Numbered from the stretch's first letter, positions 53,273-61,911 are shown. The stretch: 64,000 nt of DNA from Cohaesibacter gelatinilyticus (GCF_900215605.1 NZ_OBEL01000002.1:62001-126000); one strand, 5' to 3'. Program-made: numbers and translations. Notes: a model not told the origin generated them from the letters alone.

Positions 53273-54913
53273 CTAACAAGCTGCTTGTGAAAAATCACGC
53301 AAATGATCATAGTCCAGCTTCAACAAACCCGAATTCCTCAAGGTGCGGTTTGGGTAGTTTATATTGGTCAAGAATTTTTCTATATTGAAACCTGGTTCAA
53401 GATAGAGCAACCGACTGGCAGCCCTATGAGCCTTCTCTGTTTCGCCAAAATAGGTGTAGAGGCTGATCATCTGCCTCAATGGCGGACGAAAACGGGGGGA
53501 CCGACGCGCAGCGGTTTCTGCCATTTTCAGAGCCTCTTCGTAGCGTTCGTTCGCGATGCAAGAAAGGCAATGATACAAATCCCACCAATGTCGAAAAGCG
53601 GAACCTTGGGCAATTTTGCGACTGCGGAGTGAATAATCATAAGCACTCTTGCTATCACCGCAAATCAACCGCGTTGCCGCCATGGCCTGCAACGCAAAGG
53701 CGTTGGAAGGGTTTTTCTCCAAAGCCGGTGTAGCAAGATCAATGGCATATTCTTCATCACCAAACAGCATGACTTGCACAAGCGCCAGCAGTGATAAAAC
53801 AACACTGTTATTGGTACCCTCATACAAGCATTGTTCAATCAATATCTGAGCCTGTCTTTGCAGCACGTTCACGTTCGGCTCAAACAGCTCAACCGCCTGA
53901 ACCGTGCGAATAAGTGCTTTCCAAGCAAGGAAAACCGGATTGGGTTCATTGCTATATGCCATATCCAAACTATGGTCAGCACTCAGCAGCGAAGCCCGAT
54001 CAAATCGAAATATATCCTGGATGGCATTATATTGATGATGTCGTGCTATCCGTCTCGGATCCTCGCCGGCCAAAGATTGTGCAGTTTTCTCCATCACCGC
54101 CTCAGCCGCATCAAAGCTCAGGCGCTGAAACTCCAAATCGGCATCAAGCGGCATCGTGCTTGCGAGCTTGATTGTGCCAGAATAGAGAAGCTGCTGGTTA
54201 TGGCAGGAAGCAATGTCCATAACCAGAAAATCATCATCTGTACCGCTGATAATGTTACAGGTCAGATCCAGATCTGCACGCCGCTTTGCAACCTTCTCGG
54301 TGCCGACAGATTTCGAGACGAGACATTCGGCCCCGACCGTCTCAATGATTGACTGTCCCAGTTGGAAAGAGGAATGGCGCGCAATCAAAAAGTTCTGTGA
54401 ATTCTCCTCAGCTTTAGCATACGGCAGGGCGTTACAACGAATGGTCAGAGGTTGGCGTGTTCCTGCAACGTCATGTGTCACAGGCCGTTTCACGGATCGA
54501 AAAAAGGACTGCATGTCCTGATGCCAGATTTGAAAGGCAGCATCAGGGATACACATGCCTTCCAGAAACTCCATGGACCCGTCCGAGGAAATATCCTCTA
54601 GGGACTGAATGTCAAAGACATCAGGTGCCAGCGCTACGGTTTGACGATTGGTATTAAGAAGAAGAGGTCCATCTGGTAGAATTTTGCGAATGGCCATAAG
54701 AGCTTGACGCAAACTGCCACTGGCTTGCTCGGGCGCGCGATCACTCCACAAATTTGCTTCCAGCCATCGTCGAGAACGCTCATGTGTGTTTGATGACGCC
54801 AGCATGGCCAGCAGCGCACAGGCGCGAATGCTGGATGGCGTGACATCCTGACCATCCTGCAAGAACACCTTAAAAGGCCCAAATAACTGCAATTTTACAA
54901 TTGATTGAGACAT
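53273..54913 (-). CDS. SARP/BTAD-like transcriptional regulator with TPR-like C terminus
   Basis: A 546-residue cytosolic regulator. Residues about 4-75 are an OmpR/SARP-type winged HTH (LQLFGPFKVFLQDGQDVTP, ACALLAMLASSNTHERSRRW, LRQALMAIRKIL). The rest has no catalytic motif. Its C-terminal 200 residues are helical repeats resembling TPRs (ALQAMAATRLICGDSKSAYD, RYEEALKMAETAARRSPRF, GETEKAHRAASRLLYLEPGF). No sensor or ATPase domain is seen. It is divergent from the haloperoxidase gene, 179 bases apart, so it probably controls that gene and perhaps the protease and DM13 genes beyond. Start chosen at ATG 54913. Confidence 0.78.
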   Translation of the reverse strand: MSQSIVKLQLFGPFKVFLQDGQDVTPSSIRACALLAMLASSNTHERSRRWLEANLWSDRAPEQASGSLRQALMAIRKILPDGPLLLNTNRQTVALAPDVFDIQSLEDISSDGSMEFLEGMCIPDAAFQIWHQDMQSFFRSVKRPVTHDVAGTRQPLTIRCNALPYAKAEENSQNFLIARHSSFQLGQSIIETVGAECLVSKSVGTEKVAKRRADLDLTCNIISGTDDDFLVMDIASCHNQQLLYSGTIKLASTMPLDADLEFQRLSFDAAEAVMEKTAQSLAGEDPRRIARHHQYNAIQDIFRFDRASLLSADHSLDMAYSNEPNPVFLAWKALIRTVQAVELFEPNVNVLQRQAQILIEQCLYEGTNNSVVLSLLALVQVMLFGDEEYAIDLATPALEKNPSNAFALQAMAATRLICGDSKSAYDYSLRSRKIAQGSAFRHWWDLYHCLSCIANERYEEALKMAETAARRSPRFRPPLRQMISLYTYFGETEKAHRAASRLLYLEPGFNIEKFLTNINYPNRTLRNSGLLKLDYDHLRDFSQAAC

Positions 54914-55092
54914 ACCCTCATCGCTCCCTTGTCCATGAAAACATACTTCCTGTCCAAAAAAAATGCTCGACATGGGGTCATTCGTGAATTTTTCGTGATT
55001 TCGCGCCTTTGAGGTCCTTCAAAAATTGACATCCGAAGCAATACCGAAAAATCATAGCTGGCAATTGTTTCCAGATTGAACAGGAGTGAAGC

Positions 55093-56235
55093 ATGACAAC
55101 AGAAGGCGGACATGGTGGGCATGGCGGCCATGGTGGACATGGCGGGCACGGAGGACATGGCGGGCACGGCGGACATGGTGGGCACGGCGGACATGGTGGG
55201 CATGGCGGCCACGGTGGGCATGGTGGGCACGGTGGACATGGCGGCCACGGAGAACACGCTGGAAGTGCAAGCTCCCCACTTCTGAATCTGGCACTTGCCA
55301 GCACTCGCGATGGCTTGCATCTTCACTGGGACAATGAAGTCCAGACGCCTGAGCCCAACCGTCAGGGTCGCAAAGCCTGGAGCGCATTTTCTACGATGGA
55401 TCGTCGTGAACGCAATGCTGTGTTGGACACAAGCTTGCTATCAAATATCGCCATCCATATCCCGAACAATGACAAGAAAGCCCAGAACTCAAGAAAAGTC
55501 CGCATTTTTGGAAAAACAGCTTTGACGCTCACTCGTCCAACCGTCAAGGAGTTCCGCGATCAGCTGGATAGAGTCATGAGTTCGGCCCACCTACGCATGG
55601 ATCGTCTCGAAGAGATCAATGTTCAAATTGGAGACATCACTTCCTTCTTCGGTAGCTTGATCTATTTGCAGGGCCACAGCACCAAATGGACACTGGAATT
55701 GATTGATGCTGTGCTCCGGCTTTGCTCCGCAATCGAATTTCCGCTTAAAATGCAATTTGATTGCCCTCGCCCGATCACGTTCGACAATCGCGTGCAACCT
55801 ATCATTCAAACTCCGACCCATGGCACCTGGCCAAGCGGCCATGCAACCGAAGCATTTGCATTGGCAACAGTTCTGTCCGCACTGACCGGCAATGAAGATT
55901 GGGTATCGGCCAAGGATGGCCTGTTCCGACTGGCCGGTCGCATAGCAGACAACCGAACTGTTGCAGGAGTACATTTCCCTACCGACAGTTATGCTGGTGC
56001 CTTTTTGGGTGTAACCATCGGTCAATATGTCGTGGCCTGTTGTACCGGAAAAGACGAAAGTCTGGAAAAGCGCAGTTATCAAATTGGTGACGAAAATTGG
56101 CAAGATTTCATCCCATCTGAAATCGCAACCTTGCTTGGAGACAATGCAAACAATTGGTCCGGTGAACTAGAAAAGGTTGATCCTGTCCTCGGTCAACTTT
56201 GGAAAAAAGCGAAACAGGAGACCGATCTTTCATAG
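55093..56235 (+). CDS. Vanadium haloperoxidase/PAP2-family enzyme with an N-terminal (GGH)16 array
   Basis: A 380-residue protein. Residues 5-52 are sixteen uninterrupted GGH tripeptides, followed by GEH. The catalytic domain has all vanadate/phosphate-binding motifs of the vanadium haloperoxidase-acid phosphatase superfamily: K219-x6-R226-P227, PSGH at 247-250 and R288-x5-H294-x3-D298. It could be a haloperoxidase or a phosphatase; the spacing and soluble helical build (no membrane helices seen) favour the haloperoxidase group. No signal peptide is visible, unless export uses another route. The His array would chelate Ni, Cu, Zn or vanadyl; this is inference. Codons in the array vary (GGN CAY), so the protein repeat, not only DNA slippage, seems to be maintained. 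Confidence 0.85.
   Translation: MTTEGGHGGHGGHGGHGGHGGHGGHGGHGGHGGHGGHGGHGGHGGHGGHGGHGEHAGSASSPLLNLALASTRDGLHLHWDNEVQTPEPNRQGRKAWSAFSTMDRRERNAVLDTSLLSNIAIHIPNNDKKAQNSRKVRIFGKTALTLTRPTVKEFRDQLDRVMSSAHLRMDRLEEINVQIGDITSFFGSLIYLQGHSTKWTLELIDAVLRLCSAIEFPLKMQFDCPRPITFDNRVQPIIQTPTHGTWPSGHATEAFALATVLSALTGNEDWVSAKDGLFRLAGRIADNRTVAGVHFPTDSYAGAFLGVTIGQYVVACCTGKDESLEKRSYQIGDENWQDFIPSEIATLLGDNANNWSGELEKVDPVLGQLWKKAKQETDLS
55105..55248 (+). repeat. Tandem 9-base repeat encoding GGH, sixteen copies
   Basis: Sixteen in-frame units of GGN-GGN-CAY, 144 bases in all. The third positions differ from unit to unit, chiefly GGC/GGT/GGA/GGG and CAT/CAC. The unit number is likely to vary between strains by slippage. 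Confidence 0.95.
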
Positions 56236-56257
56236 ATCACGAGGAGGTCCCTGCCAG

Positions 56258-56320
56258 AATGGTTTTGGGCGCGCAATTCTTTGATTGCAGCTCCGCTGCA
56301 TGGCGCAGTCCAAAACCATT
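56258..56320. repeat. Inverted repeat downstream of the haloperoxidase gene
   Basis: AATGGTTTTGG (56258-56268) and CCAAAACCATT (56310-56320) are perfect inverted arms, with a small GCAGC/GCTGC hairpin in the loop. It starts 22 bases after the haloperoxidase stop and may be a terminator or a small palindromic repeat. Confidence 0.6.
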
Positions 56321-56351
56321 TTGTGCAGCTTTCAGATTGCCCCAAATAGTA

Positions 56352-56383
56352 GAAGCCCGGTTCGGAGGTCCGAACCGGGCTTC
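56352..56383. terminator. Strong hairpin between the convergent haloperoxidase and protease genes
   Basis: A 14-bp perfect stem (GAAGCCCGGTTCGG/CCGAACCGGGCTTC) with an AGGT loop. T-tracts are short, but it sits between two convergent genes and is the best terminator candidate for both. Confidence 0.7.
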
Positions 56384-56631
56384 ATCTTGCGTGCATGATT
56401 TCTTCGCTCACCAACAGCTCAATCATCTTGTGAAGCAGCTATAATGTTGCCATTACCCACTTCATTTTGCCAGCCAGCAGAAGATCCCGCATCTCGATCA
56501 ACTGCCAGGCACGCAAGGGGAGGACTCGGGTTCAAATATTCAAGATGCACCACATAGTCGCAATTGCCCTCCCCAATTCCCGTACATTTCTATTTCAACT
56601 GAATACATGCCATTCAAAAATCATGGCATTT
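56384..56631. other. Gene-free stretch downstream of the subtilase gene
   Basis: About 250 bases before the subtilase stop (which lies at 56632 on the minus strand). There is a GGGTTCAAAT string at 56527, but no tRNA stem pairs around it. I see no gene, promoter or strong structure. Confidence 0.4.
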
Positions 56632-58770
56632 CTAAAAACGATCTTCGCCCGGCTCCAATGGGTAGCGGGTATCAATCACGACATCTCCCAGTCGCGAAAC
56701 ATCATCTTCGGGAATGTTAGAAACATCGGGTTGTTCACCGTTAATCTCAGTGAGAGCCAGATTGCGAGCCTCCAAAGGAGCGGCCGCACTGGTTCCACTC
56801 AAACGAGACATGGACCCGCTGAGAGTTCCACAGGCCAATTTTCCAGCATGCACATCCTGGCGTTCTATTAAATGTGACCGCTTTGGTTGCTCACCAGACC
56901 AATCAGCCCCTTCCGAGCTATAGCCAGCAGGCAGATATTCATGCTTCTCACCCAACATGGCAGCGCCAACGCTAAAGATGCTATCCCCCAGTCCACCAGG
57001 CAATAAATGTGCAGTACTCAAAGCGCTATTGGTCCCCTTGTGAGTGATTGCTCCATCATCGGACAAACCGGAAAAATCTCTATTCCGCTGATCCCATTGA
57101 TGCGAGTTGAAATTGTCAAAGTAGGATTGGCGACCGCCTTTGATATAGCCAGGGGCCGTATCACCCCGTTGAATTTGCAGAACAAATTCACGAGAGCCTG
57201 ATACATCAATAATATCAAGTTTATAGGCTCCAGATGGTGCCATAACGCCACCCTCAATGCGATCCGCTGTCGGAGCCATGGCACACACCAGCATCGCTGG
57301 CTGCGTAACGCCTTTCTCAAAAGCTCTGGGTGGTACATGATAGAGCCTTCCGATAACGCACTCGTCATACTTGAGATCGGCATGGGTGCCCTGCTCTGGT
57401 GGAGCGCCCTCATAGACAATCTCGCCATTTGGCATTTTCAACACCATCAATGTGGTCGAAAGCAACTCGCTGTCGAAGGTTCTGGATGCGACGCCCCTGT
57501 GAACCGGACGAGAGCGGATTTCCAGATAACTGGTAGTGGGATCGTCGGGTTGCAGGACCCACTCCAGCAGATTGGGCAATGCCCCGAGAGGTTCTCCATG
57601 GCACAGCGTTGCAACCTGCTGAGATTCATATCTGTTTCCATACGGGAAAATGATATGGGTCCTGCGCCCCGTTGCCTTCCGCCACCTTTCGACAGTTTCT
57701 GCCAACGCATATTCCACAAAATGACTGCCATTTTTCGGGCCTGCCAAAAATCCCATGGACACTGTGATGATCAATGGCTCCTTCCCGCCATCAATCAAGT
57801 GAGCACGCGCCAAAATCCATCTTGCAGCCATCACCAGATAGGGGGCAAAACGCACTCCGGAGGTATCCTCCACCGTTTCTGGCGGCAATTGAACACCAAG
57901 CAATTTGAGGGTGTCCACCGGATCTCCCCTCTTTCCGAACGCCAGATCAGCTACCATTGTTCCATGACTGGATGCATAGGACAGGCTCTGATGCGCCTCC
58001 GTCCCAACAATATCTTCCATCAGCAACCGATAGATATCATCTTCCCGCTCACCCGCAGCAACCTGCCTGAGAAACGCGCCCAGGTCCTCATTCTCGAAAA
58101 CACGACCGAGATGCACGCTGGAGATACTTTTCGAGGGCTTTTCAATCGCCTGCATCCAGAAGGACGCAAAGCGTGATTTCTCCTGATGTTCAGTAAAGGA
58201 CTTGTTCAGAAATCCAATTCCATCATCAATGATTGCCATGATGGGGCCTGAATTATCGGCAAAGCCATGTTCAAGATCGATTGCATGCACCTCACCACTC
58301 ATTGGAACGGCAAGACCGATATCCAGAATTTCAAAATGCTTGCTAAAGGACTTGATGCCCGTTTTGAGCAATCGTTCAACTTTGGAACTGGCCATGTAAA
58401 CATACATCGCCGTTGGACGAAATTGCTCTGGAGCCTTGGAGGCTTGAGCACTCCACTCAACGTGAATAGCCACCGCTTCATGCAGATCAAGCACGATAAC
58501 CGGATCAGATGTGCTATCCCCTTCCTCCACCAGTAGCTGAGAGATCCGAGAAGCGAGCTTCTGACGCAAACCGTCATGGGCCCTTGCTTGATCGGAATCA
58601 ACTTTCAACAGATCGGATCGCTCAAAGAATTCATGTTTTTCTCTAATAAAAACGGGGTGATATAGATTTTCACCCGCTGTCGTCATGCGGTCAGATGCAA
58701 CCTGCATAGCCCAATCGATATAGGGAGAAAGCAAAGCTGCTGAATTTTTATTTTTTTCCTGATCTGACAT
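56632..58770 (-). CDS. Subtilisin-like (S8) serine protease with large inserts
   Basis: A 712-residue protease. The ATG at 58770 (MSDQEKNK) follows AAGGAGGG. The catalytic triad is visible: Asp182 in MAIIDDGIGF, His269 in SSHGTMVADL and Ser661 in LSGTSAAAP. About 390 residues lie between the His and Ser, far more than the roughly 150 of minimal subtilases, so extra domains are inserted there. The first 165 residues form an N-terminal domain without a signal peptide. It is convergent with the haloperoxidase gene and divergent from the DM13 gene. The target is unknown; a role in processing its neighbours' products is conceivable. Confidence 0.85.
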   Translation of the reverse strand: MSDQEKNKNSAALLSPYIDWAMQVASDRMTTAGENLYHPVFIREKHEFFERSDLLKVDSDQARAHDGLRQKLASRISQLLVEEGDSTSDPVIVLDLHEAVAIHVEWSAQASKAPEQFRPTAMYVYMASSKVERLLKTGIKSFSKHFEILDIGLAVPMSGEVHAIDLEHGFADNSGPIMAIIDDGIGFLNKSFTEHQEKSRFASFWMQAIEKPSKSISSVHLGRVFENEDLGAFLRQVAAGEREDDIYRLLMEDIVGTEAHQSLSYASSHGTMVADLAFGKRGDPVDTLKLLGVQLPPETVEDTSGVRFAPYLVMAARWILARAHLIDGGKEPLIITVSMGFLAGPKNGSHFVEYALAETVERWRKATGRRTHIIFPYGNRYESQQVATLCHGEPLGALPNLLEWVLQPDDPTTSYLEIRSRPVHRGVASRTFDSELLSTTLMVLKMPNGEIVYEGAPPEQGTHADLKYDECVIGRLYHVPPRAFEKGVTQPAMLVCAMAPTADRIEGGVMAPSGAYKLDIIDVSGSREFVLQIQRGDTAPGYIKGGRQSYFDNFNSHQWDQRNRDFSGLSDDGAITHKGTNSALSTAHLLPGGLGDSIFSVGAAMLGEKHEYLPAGYSSEGADWSGEQPKRSHLIERQDVHAGKLACGTLSGSMSRLSGTSAAAPLEARNLALTEINGEQPDVSNIPEDDVSRLGDVVIDTRYPLEPGEDRF

Positions 58771-58956
58771 GAACACCCTCCTTGCCGACGACAGGTTCCA
58801 AGATTGCCGGGTGCTTCTGGACAGGTCAAACAAATCGGGCATCGAGGGTCAACTATTCGCGGAAGATTCACGCTACTCACATTTTAATTGGTGCAAGATA
58901 GCAGTGTTCGTCTGATTTGAAGCGCACCCCACCAAGACGGGAGAAGACAATAATTG

Positions 58957-59379
58957 ATGTGCAGGTTTAAGCAGCTTGCTGGCGGCACCTTCTACAGCAA
59001 AAACGAGTCTCAATTGACTGGCAATTTCAGATTCGTTCAGGAGGATGGCAAAATCTGGCTGGAAACATCCGATAATTTCAGGTTTTCCGGTTCCCCTTCC
59101 CCCGGCTGGGTTCTGATGGCCTATCAAAAGAATGACAGCCGACCCAATATCTTTGATGCAGCCATGCATAATAGGATTTGTGCGATCTTGCCACCGTCAC
59201 GTAAACCTTATTCTCAGTTGAACGGTCAACACCGTTTCGCAATACCGGAGCATCTTTGCATTTCCGAGTTCAACTGCCTGATTGCATGGTGTTACGGGCG
59301 CCCGGAACTATTGGGTCTCGGCATGTTTGGCGATCCATCTACGGCTGAAGCACAAATAGAAATATGCCAACAATTCTAA
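58957..59379 (+). CDS. DM13-domain protein (putative electron-transfer domain)
   Basis: A 140-residue protein consisting almost wholly of one DM13 domain. The sequence begins AGGTFYSKNESQLTGNFRF, then LETSDNFRFSGSPSPGWVLMAY, and ends with a Cys in NCLIAWCYGRPELLGLGMF, the order of conserved blocks in the family. DM13 domains were proposed to mediate electron transfer or hydroxylation-type redox reactions through a conserved Cys; experimental proof is thin. No signal peptide or membrane helix is seen, which is unusual as DM13 proteins are commonly exported. It is divergent from the subtilase gene, 186 bases apart. Confidence 0.75.
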   Translation: MCRFKQLAGGTFYSKNESQLTGNFRFVQEDGKIWLETSDNFRFSGSPSPGWVLMAYQKNDSRPNIFDAAMHNRICAILPPSRKPYSQLNGQHRFAIPEHLCISEFNCLIAWCYGRPELLGLGMFGDPSTAEAQIEICQQF

Positions 59380-59424
59380 CTCAATATCTCTACTGACAGA
59401 ATTCCTTTTGACAAACATATCAAC

Positions 59425-60237
59425 TCAACCCTCGCGGCCGGCGCGGTCTATGTCGTCCAGGATTTTGCGTTTCTTGGCAAACACTTCCAGCCGCACCCGC
59501 TCCTGCCAGGTGCGATAGGATTCTTCGACGAAACTCAGATGATCCAATGAGGCTTTCTCGGCGCGGCCCGGATCGCCCTCAATGATCGACATGCCCAGTT
59601 CGATATGCTGTTCCAATAACTTCTTGCCAGATCCATCGATGGTGCGCAGGAAATCGCGGTTATAGAAGACCCCCTGCCGGGTCAGGTCATAGATGGATGC
59701 CATCATATGAATGAGAGTGGTATTCTGGCTGGCATCAACAATGGCCGAATGCAAATTCATGTCCGCCTCGCGTGAGGCCTCCATGTCATCCTCTTCCCAA
59801 CTGGTTTTCATATCTTCCAGAATGAGACGGATACGTTCCTTGTCATGCTCAGTCGCGCGCTGAGCAGCAAGCCGCGCGGCAAAAGCTTCCTGCGCCTTTC
59901 GATATTCCAGGTAATCATGAAAAGCCGCCCCATGACGAGAATAAAGCGCCAGCAAGGCCGGTGACATGGCACGCCCGGTGAGGCGGGCGACAAAAGCCCC
60001 TTCCCCGTGGCGCACGGTGATCAGACCATTATTCTCCAACCGCTGCAAAGCTTCGCGCACCTTTGGTCGAGACACCCGTGTCTGTTCGGCAAGGTCGCGC
60101 TCGGACGGCAATTTGCGGCCCTCCTTCAGCACGCCATTGACGATCAGCACTTCGATTTGCTCGACGACAGCATCGGCAACCGTATCGTGATCAACGGGTT
60201 CAAACGGGGTCAAAGGCATGGGAAATTCAGAGGACAT
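59425..60237 (-). CDS. FadR-subfamily GntR regulator
   Basis: A 270-residue regulator. The N-terminal GntR winged HTH (about residues 14-80) reads GRKLPSERDLAEQTRVSRPK and VREALQRLENNGLITVRHGEGAFV. A helical FCD ligand domain follows, with metal-binding Asp/His residues in EADMNLHSAIVDASQNTTLIHMM. It is divergent from a TRAP transporter operon and most likely controls it in response to the transported carboxylate or a metabolite. Confidence 0.9.
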   Translation of the reverse strand: MSSEFPMPLTPFEPVDHDTVADAVVEQIEVLIVNGVLKEGRKLPSERDLAEQTRVSRPKVREALQRLENNGLITVRHGEGAFVARLTGRAMSPALLALYSRHGAAFHDYLEYRKAQEAFAARLAAQRATEHDKERIRLILEDMKTSWEEDDMEASREADMNLHSAIVDASQNTTLIHMMASIYDLTRQGVFYNRDFLRTIDGSGKKLLEQHIELGMSIIEGDPGRAEKASLDHLSFVEESYRTWQERVRLEVFAKKRKILDDIDRAGREG

Positions 60238-60618
60238 TTTATCTCTCTATCGGTCAATTTACTGACAGTGAGTGTAGTCAAAATACTCTAAATTGCAAAT
60301 TCGGAAATGATGATTTCCCGCCTTTGGTAGAAAAAATTGACCGATACCAAACAAAGTTAAGCTCCGAGAGGCAGGCTTTGATTCAAAAAGACAAAGATCA
60401 AATAATAATATAAATTACAGCTATTTAAATAATATTTGAGTTCTCAAAACTCAGCAAAAAATCTTCTTTCAAAAACCCGCATTCGACCTAAGTGGTAAAT
60501 TTTATTGTTGACTTAGATATTTGGTAAAGTTTATTTACCTCACCAGGAACGGGCAATGACTGCCCACCATCCTGAGCCGCAATCGCGGCTTCGATATCGA
60601 GATATCTGGGAGGATAGA
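60238..60618. promoter_or_regulatory. Divergent control region between the FadR regulator and the TRAP operon
   Basis: The 381-base gap holds several paired sequences. TATCGGTCAATTT (60248-60260) is repeated inverted as AAATTGACCGATA (60334-60346). GGTAAA-N5-TTTACC (60523-60539) is a FadR-type dyad, with a half-site at 60493. TTGACT at about 60508 could be the -35 of the TRAP operon. Just before the dctP start two small hairpins stand in the leader: GGGCA/TGCCC (60551-60565) and AGCCGC/GCGGCT (60575-60590). Confidence 0.5.
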
Positions 60619-61680
60619 ATGAAGAAATCATTTGCAGCTCTGGCTCTTGCCGCAACCATGCTGACCGCACCTTTGGCTACTGGCGCACTGGCTGCCGACA
60701 AGCTGCTGCTGAAAACCCCTATTGCCTTCTCCACGTCTCTGCCTGGCCTTGGCTCCCCAATTCCACGGGTCGCAAAACAGCTGAACGTCATGTCCGGCGG
60801 CACGCTGAAGATGAAGGTTTATGAGCCTGGCAAACTGGTTCCAGCTTTTGAAATTCTGGATGCAGTATCTTCCGGCAAGATCAATTCCGGCTACACCACC
60901 GCTGGTTACTGGGCAGGTAAAATTCCAGCCGCTCCGCTCTTCTCCGCCGTTCCATTCGGCCCGGAAGCTGGCGAATACATGGCTTGGCTTTACTACGGCA
61001 ACGGCTTGGCTCTGTATCAGGAAATGTATGATCAGGCTGGCTTCAACGTCAAAGTTGTTCCTTGCGCCATCATCGCACCAGAAACCTCTGGCTGGTTCGC
61101 AAAAGAGATCAACAAGCCAGAAGATCTTGATGGTCTGAAAATGCGCTTCTTCGGTCTTGGCGGCAAAGTCATGCAGAAGCTTGGCGTAGCGACTTCCCTG
61201 CTGCCTGGCGGCGAAATCTTCCCGGCACTGGAAAAAGGTGCAATTGACGCCACCGAATTCTCCATGCCAGCGATTGATGCCCGCCTCGGCTTCCACAAAC
61301 TGGTCAAGTACAACTACTTCCCAGGTTGGCACCAGCAGGCAACCGTCTTTGAGCTTCTGGTGAACAAGGATGTCTGGAACAAGGCTTCCGATCAGCACAA
61401 GGCAATCATCGAAAACGCCTGTAAGGCTTCCATGACCGACAGCTTTGCAGAAGGTGAAGCAATTCAGCATGACGCACTGCTTGATAACGTCAACAACAAT
61501 GGCGTGAAAATCAAGAAGTGGAACGACGAAATGCTGTCAACCTTCCGCAAAACCTGGGACGAAGTGGCTAAAGAAGAAGCAGGCAAAGACCCATTCTTCG
61601 CCAAGGTTCTGGGTGACATGCAGACTTTCCGCGATGGTTACACCATCTGGAAAGAAAACGCTTTCCTCCCACGCAAATAG
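60619..61680 (+). CDS. TRAP transporter solute-binding protein (third system, TakP-like)
   Basis: A 353-residue periplasmic protein. The ATG at 60619 follows GGGAGGA and gives a signal peptide ending at GALAADK. The central segment LKMRFFGLGGKVMQKLG and the motif GGEIFPALEKGAIDATEFSMP resemble the TakP group of binders for 2-oxo or hydroxy acids, where the Glu of ATEF binds the metal-carboxylate; the Trp following it in TakP is Phe here. The exact ligand is unknown. It is first in the operon, ahead of the fused permease. Confidence 0.9.
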   Translation: MKKSFAALALAATMLTAPLATGALAADKLLLKTPIAFSTSLPGLGSPIPRVAKQLNVMSGGTLKMKVYEPGKLVPAFEILDAVSSGKINSGYTTAGYWAGKIPAAPLFSAVPFGPEAGEYMAWLYYGNGLALYQEMYDQAGFNVKVVPCAIIAPETSGWFAKEINKPEDLDGLKMRFFGLGGKVMQKLGVATSLLPGGEIFPALEKGAIDATEFSMPAIDARLGFHKLVKYNYFPGWHQQATVFELLVNKDVWNKASDQHKAIIENACKASMTDSFAEGEAIQHDALLDNVNNNGVKIKKWNDEMLSTFRKTWDEVAKEEAGKDPFFAKVLGDMQTFRDGYTIWKENAFLPRK

Positions 61681-61695
61681 TGGTGGTGGCAAGGG

Positions 61696-61723
61696 GGGCG
61701 GTGCGAACGACACCGCCCTTTTT
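61696..61723 (+). terminator. Partial terminator between the TRAP binding protein and permease genes
   Basis: GGGCGGTG pairs with CACCGCCC around a 7-base loop and is followed by TTTTT. It lies 15 bases after the binding-protein stop and 189 bases before the permease start. It should reduce but not abolish read-through, giving excess binding protein. Confidence 0.8.
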
Positions 61724-61911
61724 GCTTTCAGACTGTCCAGAGCCTGATCCGCTCTGCAGCTGGCACTCAGCGCTCTGGACATTTTTTTCGCGTATATTGA
61801 TCTGACGCACCAGGTCACAAATGACACGCGCTCGAATTCACATTGCATACCCGCCCCTGCTGACAAAGGAGGGTTTGGCGCATTGCATGAGCAATGGGTG
61901 AGGAGACCATA

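Noticed and set aside
54978-55326. Minus-strand gene opposite the start of the haloperoxidase
   Set aside because: It would overlap the repeat array and the promoter region, and has only repeat-derived composition.
55052-55387. Antisense reading frames across the GGH array giving Cys-Pro-Pro or Trp-rich repeats
   Set aside because: They are the reverse reading of the 9-base repeat; they have no ribosome-binding site or family match, and the plus-strand frame encodes a complete enzyme.
56520-56560. tRNA-like GGGTTCAAAT followed by CACCA
   Set aside because: The bases on either side of the T-loop string do not pair into a T-stem, and no acceptor, D or anticodon stem can be built upstream.
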